The translations under genes and the position numbers were made by a program. DNA of 64,000 nucleotides, from the NCBI GenBank assembly GCA_023374025.1, contig SIJG01000001.1, forward strand, positions 3,185,946-3,249,945, written 5' to 3'. Numbering within the stretch: the first letter of the stretch is position 1; each line of letters starts with the position of its first letter. Below, piece after piece: positions 22,158-38,260 of this stretch. The notes beneath the pieces were generated by a model. That model was given only the letters and a program-made list of their open reading frames with translations. It was not told the DNA's origin and ran no database searches. This DNA is from Heterodera schachtii. Lineage: Eukaryota; Nematoda; Chromadorea; Rhabditida; Heteroderidae.

Positions 22158-23930
22158 CCCTCCTTCCCCTCAAATCGTCCAACTCTCGACCATTTCCCCT
22201 CTTGTCCCTCCTCTTCGTGCTCCGAGCACCGGTCGCCGCTTTCGCCATAAACCGTACAGTCCGAAGAAACCGACAGGGAATGGGAATGATTGGATTAGAA
22301 GTCCGGTCAAGCGGGACGGGCACTTCTGCCTGAGTTCCCCTGAGAATGGTCCGTTGGTCCCTTCCATCCATTCTTCTTGCTATTTACCCAAAAGTTGAAA
22401 GTTTGTCCCATCCGATGCCAAAATCGAATTAGGCACCGAAAATGGCGGTTGGATGGGCCGTGCCGTCCCCCGCCCTCCCCCCCCCCCCCCACTCGGCACC
22501 CTTCCCTTGGTTAATTGCCTCCGGTGTGCCCTCTGCTGCTGGTGAAATTTGCTTTGTTAGGTGTTTAAATGGCCAAAAGCGCTGAAATTTGTGACCGGGT
22601 GATGAAAACGAACAAATCACCAGTGAAGCAAAAGTATGAAACAATTTAGGACTCCGATTCTTTTTGGACGTTTTAAATTGTTATTAAAAAAATCCTAATA
22701 TTTAAAAATTGTTAGTTAATTCCTTAGATTTTTCTTCGTTTTAACAATTATTAATTCCCATAAGTCCATCGTAATCTTTTAATTGTTCATCGGAGCAGAC
22801 CACACGGCACGGCAAATTGTAAAGAATCGGGTGAATTGCTCGGAATGTTTGGCCATTCGTCTTTTTAAAAATTGGGGCTGACATTTAAAAATTCATATCT
22901 CGGCTAAAAAGGTACATAATGCCATTATGAAAAAAGCATAGAGTCAAGCATTAGAGAAAGACCATATGCGAAAAAGAAAGACATGGGAGAGGAAGAGGGA
23001 GAGACGGGAGACAAATAGAGAGAGAAGGAGAGAGAGAGAGAGAGGGAAAGCGAGAGAAAGAGAAGGAGAGAGAGAAAAAACGAGAGAGGGAGAGGGAGAC
23101 AAGGGGAAATAGAAAGAGAGCGAGAGAGAGACGGGGAGAGAGCGAGAGAGAGACAAGGGGAACGAGAAAGAGAGGGGGAGAGAGACAAGGGGAACGAGAA
23201 AGAGAGAGAGAGAGAGAGAAGGGGGGAACGAGAAAGAGAGAGAAGGGGGGAACGAGAAAGAGAGGGAGAGAGAGACGGTGAGAGAGGGAGAGAGAGACAA
23301 CGGGAACGAGAAAGAGAGGGAGAGAGAGACGGTGAGAGAGGGAGAGAGAGACAACGGGAACGAGAAAGAGAAGGAGAGAGAGACAAGGGAAACGAGAAAG
23401 AGAGGGAGAGAGAGACAGAGAGAGAAGAGAGAGAGAGAGAGAGAGTGACGGACCAACTATTCCGTCGTCGTCCCTTTTCGCATCATCCCCAGTGTTCTTC
23501 CATTCATTCCGTCATCTCCTTCCTCATCATCTTTCCTCCGTCCCCTCACCGCTAATTCTTCCTCCCCTTCCTGCCCTATTTGTCCGTCCGTTTGTCCGTT
23601 TCACTTTATTGGCAAAGGAAATGGGCCAAGGGGGGGGGGGGCAATTCATTCCCTTGGGGTGGGGATTAATCGGCAAGCGGCGTGCTCTGCTCTCCGCTCC
23701 GCCACCTCCGCCGTCATTGCTTTGCCAATTGGCATCTGTCCCCTCCCCTCCCCCTTTCTCTGCTCCGAACATTCCCTCAAAAGTGGGGACCCGTCAGAGG
23801 CAGACCAAACGCGAAAGACGAAAGGGAAGGGAGCAAAAGCATACGGTAGGGGGGGGGGGAGGGGGGGGGGGGAGGGACTCAGCTGCTGCTCATTGTAAGT
23901 CGAGATTCACTCACTCTCGACTCACTTTTG
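22158..23930. repeat. low-complexity region incl. 0.5-kb GA-rich tract
   Basis: 22,970-23,445 is almost pure purine on the plus strand (GAGAGA with AAAGAGAGGGAGAGAGAGAC-like units recurring). Elsewhere C-rich and G-rich runs. No gene that I can support. Confidence 0.7.
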
Positions 23931-23984
23931 ACTATCGGACCAGAATCATTGGCCCGGCATTTCGAAGGGAACACTTTCAGTCGG

Positions 23985-24440
23985 CACATTCTTTCATTTT
24001 GTCCTCAAATTGGCCATCAAAGCAGCAGCAGTGATTCCCCCTCTCCCGTCAGCATAAATCCGCACAACACAAACAAACGCAAACCCTCGATGGATCATTC
24101 ATCCTCCCTCCTTTCCTCTTCCACCCTTTCCTCCTCCTCTTCCATTCCTTTTTCTTCCTCCTCCTCCCATTGTTCGTTCCCTTCCATTTCCTCGCCTTCG
24201 TCCCGTCCCTCTTTTTCTTGCGCTTCACTTTTTCCCACAAATTCGGCCCAAAATGTCTCTGATCAATCCCAACTGAAAAAACAACATCAACGGGAACAAG
24301 AAGAAAAAGAAGAAGAAAAAGAAGAAGAAGAAGAACAGCTCATTCGACTGCTGACAGTCACTTCCGACTCTTCTGCCGATCGCCAAAAAGAGAAGCAAAA
24401 GGCAAAACGAACGCAAATTCCAAGCAAAGGTTGGAGGAAA
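23985..24440 (+). CDS. possible Ser-rich, Glu-rich exon
   Basis: An open frame with ordinary-looking composition change: a Ser-rich part after ATG 24091 (MDHSSSLLSSS), then LFPTNSAQNVSDQSQ, a Glu run (24298-24345) and LIRLLTVTSDSSAD. A GT at 24429 could be a donor. No domain recognised; it may be a 5' exon of the nuclear receptor gene 1.5 kb downstream, a separate gene, or chance. Confidence 0.25.
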
Positions 24441-25934
24441 TAAAAGAAAAATGGAAATGCAAAATTATAACGAAATGATGCCATTGGCAGGCAAATTAAT
24501 CACCGCTTTGATCGCTAACACTCGCCGGTGCCGCTCCCGCCAAAGTCAGTTGGGTTAACTCTTAATGGCCATTCGAAATTTGTGAATATTTATTGCCAAT
24601 TTAAGCACACCAAAACCAAATGACGCAGTTCAGCGCAAGCTTTTTAGCCGGGCAAAACGAACAAAAAATAGAAGAAAAGGAGAAAAGAAACAGCACAAGA
24701 AAAAGAAAACGAGAGGAAAAGGAGGGAGAGGAAGAAAGGGAGGGAGAAAAAGGAGACGAAGATTTTGAGAGAGAAGAGGAGGAGGGTAAGAAAAGAGGAG
24801 AGAGAGAGGAGGGAGATATGAGAAAAGAAAAAGGGGGATAGCGAGAGAGGGAGAGGAGGAGGAGAAAAGAGAGGAGGGGGAGGAAAGATAGTAAGAGGAG
24901 AGAGATGAAGAGAGAGAAAGAAAGGGGAGAGAGAGAGAGAGGGAGATATGAGAAAAGAAAGAGGGGGACAGAGAGAGAGGGAGAGGAGGAGGAGAAAAGA
25001 GAGGAGGGGGAGGAAAGATAGTAAGAGGAGAGAGATGAAGAGAGAGAAAGAAAGGGGAGAGAGAGAGAGAGGGAGAGAAAAGGAGGGAGAGAGAGAGAGG
25101 GAGAGAAAAGGAGGAGGGGGGGGGAGGGAGAAAAGGAAAGAATGGCGTTGGGAGGAAACGGAGAAAAATTCGAATTTAAAAATAATTTAAGTAAACGAAA
25201 TTGAAATTCAGAAAAGAAAAGGGAAAAGAAAGAGGAGGACGGAGAAGGAGGACAATCGGAAGAAGGAGAACGGAGGGACCAAAAGCAGGTGAAAGGGAAG
25301 AAATCCGAATGAAGGGACTGAAAAAGGGGAGGAGGGGAAAAGAAATCGGGGGGGGGGGGGGAAATAAGGGGATTTGAAGGAGGGAGCATTCGCCCTGGGG
25401 CGCGCTCCCATTGCATACTGACTGATCAGCGCACCCCACCCCTTCCCCCGAAAAGGACAATTTCCGGCACCTTTTTGGCCTTCCGCCCATCCGTCCCGCC
25501 TATCCGCCGCCGCTCGCGCCGTCCGCCGTTCTCTTCCGCTCGCCGTTGTCTCTCTCTTCCCCGTGCTCTTCCGCTTCGTCCTCCTCCGCCTCTCACGTCG
25601 AATTGGTGCCTTCCGCCCTTGTGCCTCCTCCTTTTCTCCCTCCCCCTGCCCACCATCTCTTCCCTCCGCCGCCCTTTCACTCCCTTTTTCCCACTCCCCC
25701 ACCAATTCACTCACTGATGCTTCAGCAGCAGCATCAGTTCAAACGAACAGCCGAAGGACGAGGAGAGGGATCAGCAGTAACAAGTGAATGGGGGGGGGGA
25801 GGAATTCGAGAGATAATGAACGAATTAATTAATTAATGACCCAACAGGGATGGATTTGGCAATTCAAGAGATAATGGCCTTGAGGGAGAATTACGCTATT
25901 TAAACTTTTCATTTCGCTTTCCCCGGCAGTGCCA
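24441..25934. repeat. purine-rich low-complexity region
   Basis: 24,660-25,360 is GA-rich with two near-identical copies of about 118 bp around 24,830-24,945 and 24,948-25,065 (AGAAAAGAAAGAGGGGGA type). 25,400-25,700 is C-rich. No gene supported. Confidence 0.7.
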
Positions 25935-28117
25935 ATGTGCAATTTTGCGGTTGCAATGAATGCCGCGATGAACGCGGCTGCCTTTGCAGCAACGTCATTT
26001 ACAACAAATCTGGCAAATAAAATGGACAACGGCAAAAATAACGAAAAGGAGGGCGGCAAATTCGACAATATCCGCCGCCATTCGCCACCCCATCGGTCGG
26101 CAATTCTTCAGATAAATGAATTGCAAAATTAATTTTTAGCCCATTTCATGCGAATTTTGTTCAAAATGAATTGGACGACCAAAGGACCGATCAGTCAAAA
26201 GTTTCGTCAATTGTCGTCTCTGTGAATTCGCCAATGTCCGATCGGATGTTCTCAGATTCGACTTTGGTAAGTTTCTCGCCGAAATTCACTTGTGAATTTG
26301 TTGCTCTTTTGCTCAGATGTCTTCGAATGGCGAAGGAAATTGCGCCAATAGCGAAAGATCATCCGCCAGTCCAAAGCAACGCAAAAGCGAAAGCAGCGGG
26401 AGCGGCGCCAAAGACGGAACTTTGACATGCGCCGTCTGTGGGGACGTGTCAAGCGGCAGACATTACGGTAAAGAGAACGAAGAAACGGTAGCAAAGCATA
26501 CCGTACTCAAAACAAAAGTATAAGTGACCGAGGAAACGGTAGTGATGCATACCGTACTTAAGACAAAGCTGACGATGATTGCTTAAGGAATATTGGCCTG
26601 CAACGGATGCTCAGGCTTTTTCAAGCGAAGTGTGCGACGGCGACTGATCTATCGGTGTCAGGCGGGCACCGGCACATGTCTGGTGGACAAAACGCATCGG
26701 AATCAGTGCCAAGTAATCATCCGAGATGAACAGATTTTTGTTTTGTTCGTCAAGGCTTGTCGGCTCAAAAGATGCTTACGCATGGGCATGAACAAAGACG
26801 GTGAGTGCCGAATTGGGGGGGGGGGGGGCGACGGGCAAAACGGCACCGAATTAAGCTGTTCAAAACGAACGCCAACCGCGCAATACGGCGACAGTTCAGC
26901 CAATGGCCGAATTCGACGGCATTTTCGCTTCACATGCCGACCTTTTCAGGTGAAAGGGCGCATTTTGTTGTTTCTTCCCGCTGCGTTCACTTCTCATTTT
27001 GGCTTTTCTTCAGGGATTGCTCCGCCGTTCTCTCATCCGTCGATTTTATGGGCAGAATCCCACCGAAATACTGCGACTTTTCACCCGAAAAAATTGAATT
27101 TCCAAAATTCAAACAAAAACGAAACAATTCCATCTCAGTCCCAACGGATGAAAACGACGTCATTTTGGAGGAAAATGGCAACGAAAACTCCATCAGTTCG
27201 GAGCAACGGAAGGAATTTGTGGAGACATGCGCTCGGATAGTGAAAATGACTGTTGGCAGAGCACGGACAATGCCTTCTTTTGAGTCATTTTCAATCAGTG
27301 ATCAGGTGGGGCTCTAGGCGAAACTTTTTTTCTTTTAAAGCAGAGAAAGAGGAATGTTTCTTTACCGTACCCTTCTCCCCCACTCTTTCCCCCCTCTTTC
27401 TGTCTCTCCCCTCCCTCCTCACTTTTTTTTATCTCGCACCCTCTCCATCTTACAAAATGCTTTCTCTCTCTCTCTCTCTCTGTCTTTCCCTTATGTAATC
27501 TCTCGCCTTCAGATTACATTGTTGGAGCACGGAATTGCCGAGCTGTTCATGCTGACCGCTTTTGAATGGTGTACGGAATGAATGCGTTTTGGCAATGTCT
27601 CCGGCCAATTTGCTAATCCCCGCCGACATTCACCGGTCAATCCTCCATTTGTACGAACAGTTCAAGCGTTTGGGGATGAATCATGCCGAAATTGGCTGTC
27701 TTAAAGCGATCATTCTCTTCAGACCAGGTCAAATTGGTCGTCAATTAAAATATAAAGCAATTGTTTTTCTCCAAGGCTTATTTTGCGTTTTTCCCTTTAG
27801 AATCGGCGGTCACTGCCGAAAACGGTGCATTGATGGAGCAGCTTCAGGACCAGGCTCAGGCCATGCTCCAGCAGCACTCCGCGCGGCACCCGCCCTCCCC
27901 CGCCCGGTGGGGGGGGGGGCTTTAGGACCAATATAAAATATCCCTTCGATTGGCCAACTTTTTCAGATTTGGCCGTATTCTCCTCTTTCTGCCGTCCCTT
28001 CGGGCGATGGTCAATTCACACCGAATTGAATCCCTTTTCATTCGCCCTGCCTTTGACCACAAAACAATTGACGAAGTGTTATCGGATTTATTGGTGGACG
28101 GGGAAAACAATCAGTAA
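25935..28117 (+). CDS. fax-1: FAX-1/NR2E3-type nuclear receptor (frameshifted)
   Basis: Exons 25935-26095, 26140-26266, 26317-26467, 26588-26712, 26755-26800, 26856-26949, 27014-27305, 27513-27727, 27801-27906, 27967-28117. The DNA-binding domain is complete: [15 protein letters not shown]-box [54 protein letters not shown]. The Asn-Gly-Cys-Ser P-box is that of PNR/FAX-1, not Tailless. Ligand-domain pieces: [50 protein letters not shown]-1 specifies interneuron identity in C. elegans. In exon 8 a tandem AATGAATG near 27577-27584 shifts the frame by 4; without one AATG the domain reads through. The first exon is tentative; about 487 aa. Confidence 0.85.
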
Positions 28118-28432
28118 AATAAAGAGCGTAATTTGAAGAATAATTAGAATTTTATTAAATTAATTATTTGCCGAATATTTCCCGCCTTTGTCCCACACAA
28201 TTTAAAGCCGCCATTTGGCTTATTTACGATTTTTGGTTAACGCTTATTATTATCAGTTGAAATTGAATTATGCGAATAAGAATAAATGGAATACTTTTTA
28301 ATTTTTATTTCTTTCTCAATTTTTAAACGCCAATTGCATTTGGCGAATGAATTCCCTCCTCCCATCGATCGGTCCTTTAATCATTTCATCAGCAAGAACT
28401 TTCTTTTGACCAATTTCTTTTATTTTTCACAA

Positions 28433-28640
28433 ATGAAATCGTTTATTCTCATTGTTCTTTTCTCATTTCTCTTCATGGCTTTAATGATGCCATTTGTCAG
28501 CTCAGAGGAATCGGAAACAAAAATGAAATCGCCGATTAGTGGGTTTGCGCTCTAATCGAAAAACAATCGCAATTTCAGTGGAAAAACATGGTAACGGAGG
28601 CGACAGACTGAGCGATTATCTGTTGAAACTGTGAAGGTTC
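28433..28640 (+). CDS. small secreted peptide
   Basis: ATG 28433 opens a strong signal peptide (MKSFILIVLFSFLFMALMM) followed by VSSEESETKMKSP. Unspliced, the frame ends at 28555 (40 aa). With an intron from GTGGGT near 28537 to TTTCAG near 28578 it would continue as EKHGNGGDRLSDYLLKL and stop near 28634 (53 aa). No family recognised; could be a secreted effector, a peptide precursor or chance. Confidence 0.4.
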
Positions 28641-29003
28641 ACGCCGTGGATTGTATTGCATTTGAGGATGACGAATCCAAAACGATTTATCCGTTTGATA
28701 TAACAATTATTGAATGACTTTCATTTGTGATCGATTCAAAAGTAATAAATGACTTTGAAAAGCATGACAAAAAGGAAATGGAGCGAATAGAGAAAGTAAA
28801 AAGAAAGGGAAAATGAATTAGACGAAAGAAATGGAGTTCAATTTAAGGTTGAGCTAAACAATAAAACTAATTAATTCCTTTTGGTGAAAAAATAACAATT
28901 TTTAACAAACATAAGAAAAAATGGAAAATGAATGAGAGTCGCAGCTTTGAGGAATGTTGCAGAAGGAAAGTCTCGCCGTTGTTAATGTTCCGTCGGCACG
29001 CCG

Positions 29004-30844
29004 TTACGTTACCTTTGGCGGCGGTTTTATCCGTCCTCCCCAACAAAGCCGATAAGTGCCAAAACGCCATCCGATGTGAGGATTCAACATGGCCTTGATA
29101 AATGCTAAAACAAATTCATTAGCTCGAAAAATAAAAGAAACAACAAAAAGTTGCAAAAACATAAGGACAGTCATTTTTTCTGATTCGACTTCTCACCGTG
29201 AACCGCTGGCTGAAAATTAAAACTCAAAAGAAAACGATCAGAACGGTTCATGTTAAGTGGTCAATCCAAGAAAAATGACTGTCCCCGTGTTCTGAGAATA
29301 ATATATATGTGAAAACACTTGGAAATGTCATCGATTCGCGAAAGAGCCAACAAAGAAGAAAAGTAATGACGGAAAAAGGCAAGGGGCCATTCTGAAAATC
29401 AAATAATTAGGAAGACGATGATTAAGGGTTAATTGGAAGACCTGAAGAATGAGCAGAAGCAGAAAGTCACAAAGGCACCAATAGGCAAAATGAACGAAGA
29501 GAAACAAAGGGACGGCGGAAGAACCGAAAATTTGGGAGACGGAGAAAACGCCGATAAGCGAAGCGACCACACACTCCTGGGCAGGCTCCAGCAAAATGGT
29601 GTGAGGAAGCATGGCAATACGAAGTTTGATCCATCTGTTTAAAGTAACAGTGTTTTAATGGAACGGAGGGGGGGGGGGGGGGTGAACATTTACCGACAAA
29701 TGCGTTCATGGAAAGAACGAACGGTGGGCCTGGCTGTGTTTTGAAGTGCGGGCAGATGAGAAATGACATTGCGGAAGCCACTGAAAATGGAAAATGCCCT
29801 CAAAAGAAAAGCAATTGTAATTGAAGCGCCAACCCTTTGACAAAGGCCTGGCCAAGAAAGTAATCTTCTGCCAAGTAGGCACCGAACTGTCTGAAACCGC
29901 CGCACTGCTCCACAATGTCTTTGACCATCAACGCACTCATTCCCGTGGAACAAACGAAGCCAAAGGTGTGGCTGGCCAAATAAATGCGAGAATGAGCACC
30001 ACCAAAATACACCTCAAAAAATGTGGGAAAAGTCGAGTTCCCAATTGTGTAGTAAGAAAACTGACTGTCAATTACCTGCTCCAAAGCGGCGCCAAAGGTG
30101 CCTCCCCTGTCCCGACAATACGGCGGCTGAGTGACCAAAGCGATGTCCGGGCGTTCACGCATGGTGCACACCATGTCCCTCAGTGCCTGTTTCTGCATGT
30201 AAATCCCCTGATCACTGATCAGAATGAGTGGGTACCTTTAAAATAATTTAAAAAAGTTTGCGATTTGAAGCTCACCGACTGGCACTATATGCAGGAAACA
30301 TGTTGTTGATCTTCGGATTGAGCCCCACCTTTTCACCTCCTAGAAAAAGGTAAAACTGAAAAAAGTGGGGAAAGTCATTCCAAAAGACCAATAAAAATGC
30401 GTTTCTCTGCCGATGGATATTTGGCGCACAACGACTCCACCACCGAATAGGCCGGGTCATCCTTGCTATTCAAGCAGAAGAGCAATTCCATCTGTAACGG
30501 AAGTGATCAGAAAAACGAATGCATTATCTTCACATTTGGGTAGTCCGACTCGAAAAACGACTCCAAGTTTTCCGTTAAATTTTCGTCATTGCCAACCAAC
30601 GGCTTAAGAATGGAAACGCCAGGCCATTCGCTCAGGAGAGAATTCTCTCGAATTTGTCGGTTCCTCCGTGTTGCCATTTTCTGTTGCTGCTGAATTTGTT
30701 TGGGCATCCGATGAAGGCGAAACCGACTAAAAAGGAAAAAAATGAAAGGGCAATTGGAGAAAAAGCACCGACCCATAACAAATTGCGACAATATGGAGGA
30801 GGTAAAGGCCAAGCAGAAAAAGCGTACCACACAGAGCCAAAAGT
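29004..30844 (-). CDS. UGCG: ceramide glucosyltransferase
   Basis: Minus-strand exons 30844-30773, 30726-30534, 30491-30389, 30339-30276, 30235-30076, 30012-29834, 29780-29694, 29634-29442, 29391-29319, 29104-29004, all in phase. It transfers glucose from UDP-glucose to ceramide at the Golgi. Family marks: membrane helix before [69 protein letters not shown] (EDYF), then the RxxRW site as [15 protein letters not shown] and [13 protein letters not shown] near the end. The 29319/29104 join is fixed by a gapless match to the human enzyme over [14 protein letters not shown]. The start exon is not identified. Nematodes have three such enzymes (cgt-1 to -3); which one is unclear. Confidence 0.9.
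29155..29290. repeat. short inverted repeat in glucosyltransferase intron
   Basis: GGACAGTCATTTTTTCTGATT at 29165 pairs with AAGAAAAATGACTGTCC at 29268, and CGTGAACCG with CGGTTCA. About 120 bp foldback in the last intron; MITE remnant likely. Confidence 0.6.
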
Positions 30845-32523
30845 CTGAGAAAGGCTTGTTCTCCACCGATTTGGCCATTGTCGGAGAAAAAACGATTGGG
30901 CCCAGAGAGAAAAGAAGTGGAGAAGAAAGGGGAGAAGGGCGACGAAGGAGGAGAAACAAAGCGATCGGAGGAAGGATCAGCTGAGGGAAAGCGATTAAGC
31001 AGAAATTAAATGCCAATTACTTATGGTCATGGGACAGCGAATGCAAAAATGTTGTTGAATTTAATTAAAAACGGAATTGTGAGCGGAAAAAAGGCCAATG
31101 TCAAAGAAATGATAATTCAGAAAGAGGAAAAAATAATTGGAGCAAAGAGAAAGAAGCCGGACAAAGCTCACCCGCAGAGACTGTCCGTTGAGTGATTCCC
31201 TCCACTGTTTTTTCGGCCAACTTATTGTCGGACGATAGTGAAAGTTTTGACATAACAGTTAACACTTTGATGACTGTTGTCTCGTTGTTGTTGGTGGTGA
31301 AATAATTTATCACCGCCCGATTTCGACTGATATTTTTCAGAGTTTTAATGGAAATTATTGTTGAAGAACATTGTTGTTGAGATGGCCTAAAAACGAGAGA
31401 GAAAGAAAGAGAGAAAAGTGGGAAAGAGAAGCAAAGCGAAGCAAAAGGGGGAAAAGCCTTAATAAATGAAAATGAAAGGGACGATGAAAATGATTGGGTG
31501 GGGGGGGGAGGGGGGAGAAGAGATACGCGCAGAAGGAAACGCAAAAAGGCTTCTTGACAACACATTCACTTACATAACATACTCAAAGCGTTTCTATAGA
31601 GAATGAATAAAGTTCATGTAGGAAAAATGGGGAAAGGACAAAGAAAGAGAAATTAAAAAGAAAATGGTGTGACTAATTAATTAATTATTGGAAGGAAGCA
31701 AACGGAAAATGAATGAAAAGCAAGAAAAGCGGACAAAGCAAAGCAACGCCAAACAAACTAATTAGCAAAATTAAATTAACATTCTTTTAAATTACTGTTA
31801 AGTTTACATTCGGCAACAAATTTTAAGGGCCTCGGCATTGATACGAGAAAAAACAAAAATTAAACGAAAGAAATGTGGGGATTTTGATAAAACGGTAAGG
31901 ATTCTCTCTTTTGACTGTTATCATAAAAATATTTTTGGACAACCGGAGATTGTATGTAGTCTGGAAGGGCATGAATTCGAACACGAAAATTTATTTGTTA
32001 AAATAAATTATGTAATTAAATGTTTTGAATTGACTAAATTTTTGTTTTGCTGTGACAGAAAGGACTTTTTCGCAAATTCTACGCTAAATTACAAGCAAAT
32101 GAATGCGCTTCGCTTGTGCTCGGATTAATCATAAAAGAATTTTGGCGATCGATTTGATCTTTTTTCTCCATTTACCTCACATAACAAACACTTAAACAAA
32201 ATATGTGCAGGAAATGTACACAATTGCATTCATTCTCCACCCCTTCCCCTCCCCCCCCCCCCCATTTCCTCCAATGTTTCCCTAAATAAATATTCCTTCA
32301 ATCGATTTCCCTCTCAATTTTCCCTCTCCTTTTGCTTTTTGCGTCACTTAATTTCAAAATTTTCATCTTACAATTAGCATTTTGTGTCTCTCGATTCATC
32401 AATTAAGGTTAATTTTATAAATTACGAAAAATTTATGGAATGTTTTCAGCTTCAATTGTTTGTTGTCCCTGATTTTCAATAAGTTATTGCCCGTATTATT
32501 ATTTTTTGTTCCTCGGTCGTCCT
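30845..32523. other. upstream region of the glucosyltransferase gene
   Basis: Must contain its first exon. Minus-strand candidate exon sequence exists at 31380-31190 (KLSLSSDNKLAEKTVEG, donor GGTGAGC) but the phase does not match the exon at 30844. The rest is AT-rich with a C-run at 32250-32264. No other gene supported. Confidence 0.35.
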
Positions 32524-35876
<3,353 letters not shown>

Positions 35877-36477
35877 TCGGCGGATTCACCCAAAAGGGTC
35901 CCACAAATCGACACTTCGCGTCGGTTCGGGAAATTGGCAATCCGTGAAAATCAGTTGGCCAATGAAGCACAGAAACGAGAAGAAATCCATTGGCGGCTGC
36001 TGGAGAAGGTGTTGAAATTTGAAAAAAGGGACAAATGGACGAAGGGCCAATGGATCGATGGAGAAAAAAATGGAGGGGAAAACGATGGAAGGGAGAGAGA
36101 GAGAGTGAAAGATGGGAAGGGAGCCAAACAAAAACAAACAAAGAGACGAACACTGAACGGACGGACGACCCCGCCATTCCCAACTCGGCAGGGAGAATTC
36201 GGGGGGTCCGAAGGGAGGGAGGGGGGGGGCAATGACCAAAGCGACAGAAGAGAGAATCCCTAAGACGCCACCTAACGCTTTTGATTTGTTATCACTTAAT
36301 AAAATTAAAAAAATCGGAATCTTTAAGGAAAACATCATAAAAGCTTAAATTTTGCCTGATGAATGAAATATATCCCACAATATTAGAGCAAAGGCTAGTT
36401 GCAGTGCATTTTTTTTTTTTGCATCGCAATAGTCAAAAATAAATAATCTTTGGAAAATCGAACATTCGTTATTTTCA
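35877..36477. other. intergenic, ZnF-UBP gene to gliotactin-like gene
   Basis: Purine-rich on the plus strand (36,030-36,240). Likely promoter and trans-splice region of the gliotactin-like gene. No gene seen. Confidence 0.45.
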
Positions 36478-37092
36478 CTATTTTTCCGACGTCGATGGAC
36501 CATCGTTCTGTCCAAATTTCGACTTGCGTCCGGCTCCGATAACAGCAGCGAATGCTTCATTGTCCAAATAGGCATTGCATGAGTAACACCAGACGGACAA
36601 ATCGGAGAAACTCAGTGCGATCGGATGGACACTCTTTTCGGAATGATCCACCGCATGGCCATCGACGAAGCGAGAACAATTCACCTGACGGAAAGCGATT
36701 TTCAGTGAATAAGACCATTTAATAATTCAGTTGATCACCTCATAACACGTGAGACAAACCCAATTTTCACCTAAAAAGGTTTTATAAAGAACTAATTGAA
36801 GATTACCCCACCGATATTTGCGCATTTGTTACATTTGGCCTTAACGTCCACATCGCCCGGGGAGACACTGGCGACCTAATGAAGACTAATAAACATTTAC
36901 GGCAGGATAAAAATGCAATTGAGTGGCTATAAACCAAGAAAGAAAAAAAACAATGCCTAGGAAACAGAATTGTCATTTATTGGACGTATAAAAATGTACT
37001 AGAACGAACAAAATCACCTGGGCAATGTGTGGACAATCAGTAAGCGGAACTATTGCAAACATTTTCTGTGGTATTTCACTTGACATAACCAT
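36478..37092 (-). CDS. stand-alone ZnF-UBP (BUZ) domain protein
   Basis: Exons 37092-37018, 36875-36812, 36770-36739, 36684-36478; 125 aa, all in phase. The whole protein is one ubiquitin-binding zinc finger like that at the C-terminus of HDAC6: CPHIAQ, CNKCANIGENWVCLTCYEVNCSRF, HAVDHSEKSVHPIALSFSDLSVWCYSCNAYL. The Trp in ENWVC and the LSVWCY pocket, which bind the free C-terminal Gly-Gly of ubiquitin in this family, are present. No deacetylase domain lies nearby, so this is a free-standing ubiquitin-tail reader, or the remnant of a larger protein. Confidence 0.88.
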
Positions 37093-37406
37093 TGTCTTTT
37101 ATACACAATAATCAGTTGTGCTTACAAATTAGAATTAGGAATATAAAAATGACGAATAAAATGCAAAATATTCAAGGAAAAAACTTTTGATTAACTCTCT
37201 TCAAGGTTTTAATAAAATAATTGCAATTTGTTTTTACCCATTGTTACTATTCGGAAAATCCCCCCACCTGACCATGAGTACATTCATACCATCATTCATC
37301 ATACTGGAAAAATGTGAATTTACAACCAAAAAAAGGAAAGGAAATATCGTCGTCCTGTTTCTCCAATTGCGATTTTCGTATTGGCCGTCACAATGCCAGT
37401 TGCCCC

Positions 37407-37871
<465 letters not shown>

Positions 37872-38260
37872 TTTTCAAAAAATAATAATGATTAAATTCC
37901 CTAGTTGAAAACCCTAAATCCTAAAAGAATGATGGTGTCAAGAGGCGCAGGCGTAAATCGTTGCGGAAAATTTTGTTAATTTTTAAAGAAAAAAGCCTCT
38001 TTTTGAAAATTTCGAAGTCTATTTTATTATTCTTTTGGGTAAGATAGAATGCCAAAATAAACAATTTAGATATGAACAAATGCTTAAAAGCCAGCCACGA
38101 GGCGCAAACTGTAGCGGTAACGGACAAATATTTTTTTTCTTGCCGTTTGGTTTGATTCTTTTAAGCGGCTTACAATTATCCGTTTCTTAGTTCTCATTTT
38201 CTCAAAAATAAAATTTCTTAATCTTTTTTTCAGCTGCCCGTTTGTTTTAACCCTTTAAAA
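37872..38260. promoter_or_regulatory. bidirectional promoter interval, H2A / GCN1
   Basis: AT-rich 360-bp gap between divergent genes. A T-rich stretch with CAG at 38231-38233 precedes the GCN1 start by 27 bp and would serve as a trans- or cis-splice acceptor. Confidence 0.4.

Noticed and set aside
22925..23456. Long Ser/Leu/Pro open frames
   Set aside because: Produced by the GA-rich tract; no start context, splice pattern or domain.
31838..32128. 96-aa plus-strand open frame
   Set aside because: AT-rich, no family resemblance and no flanking splice signals that extend it.
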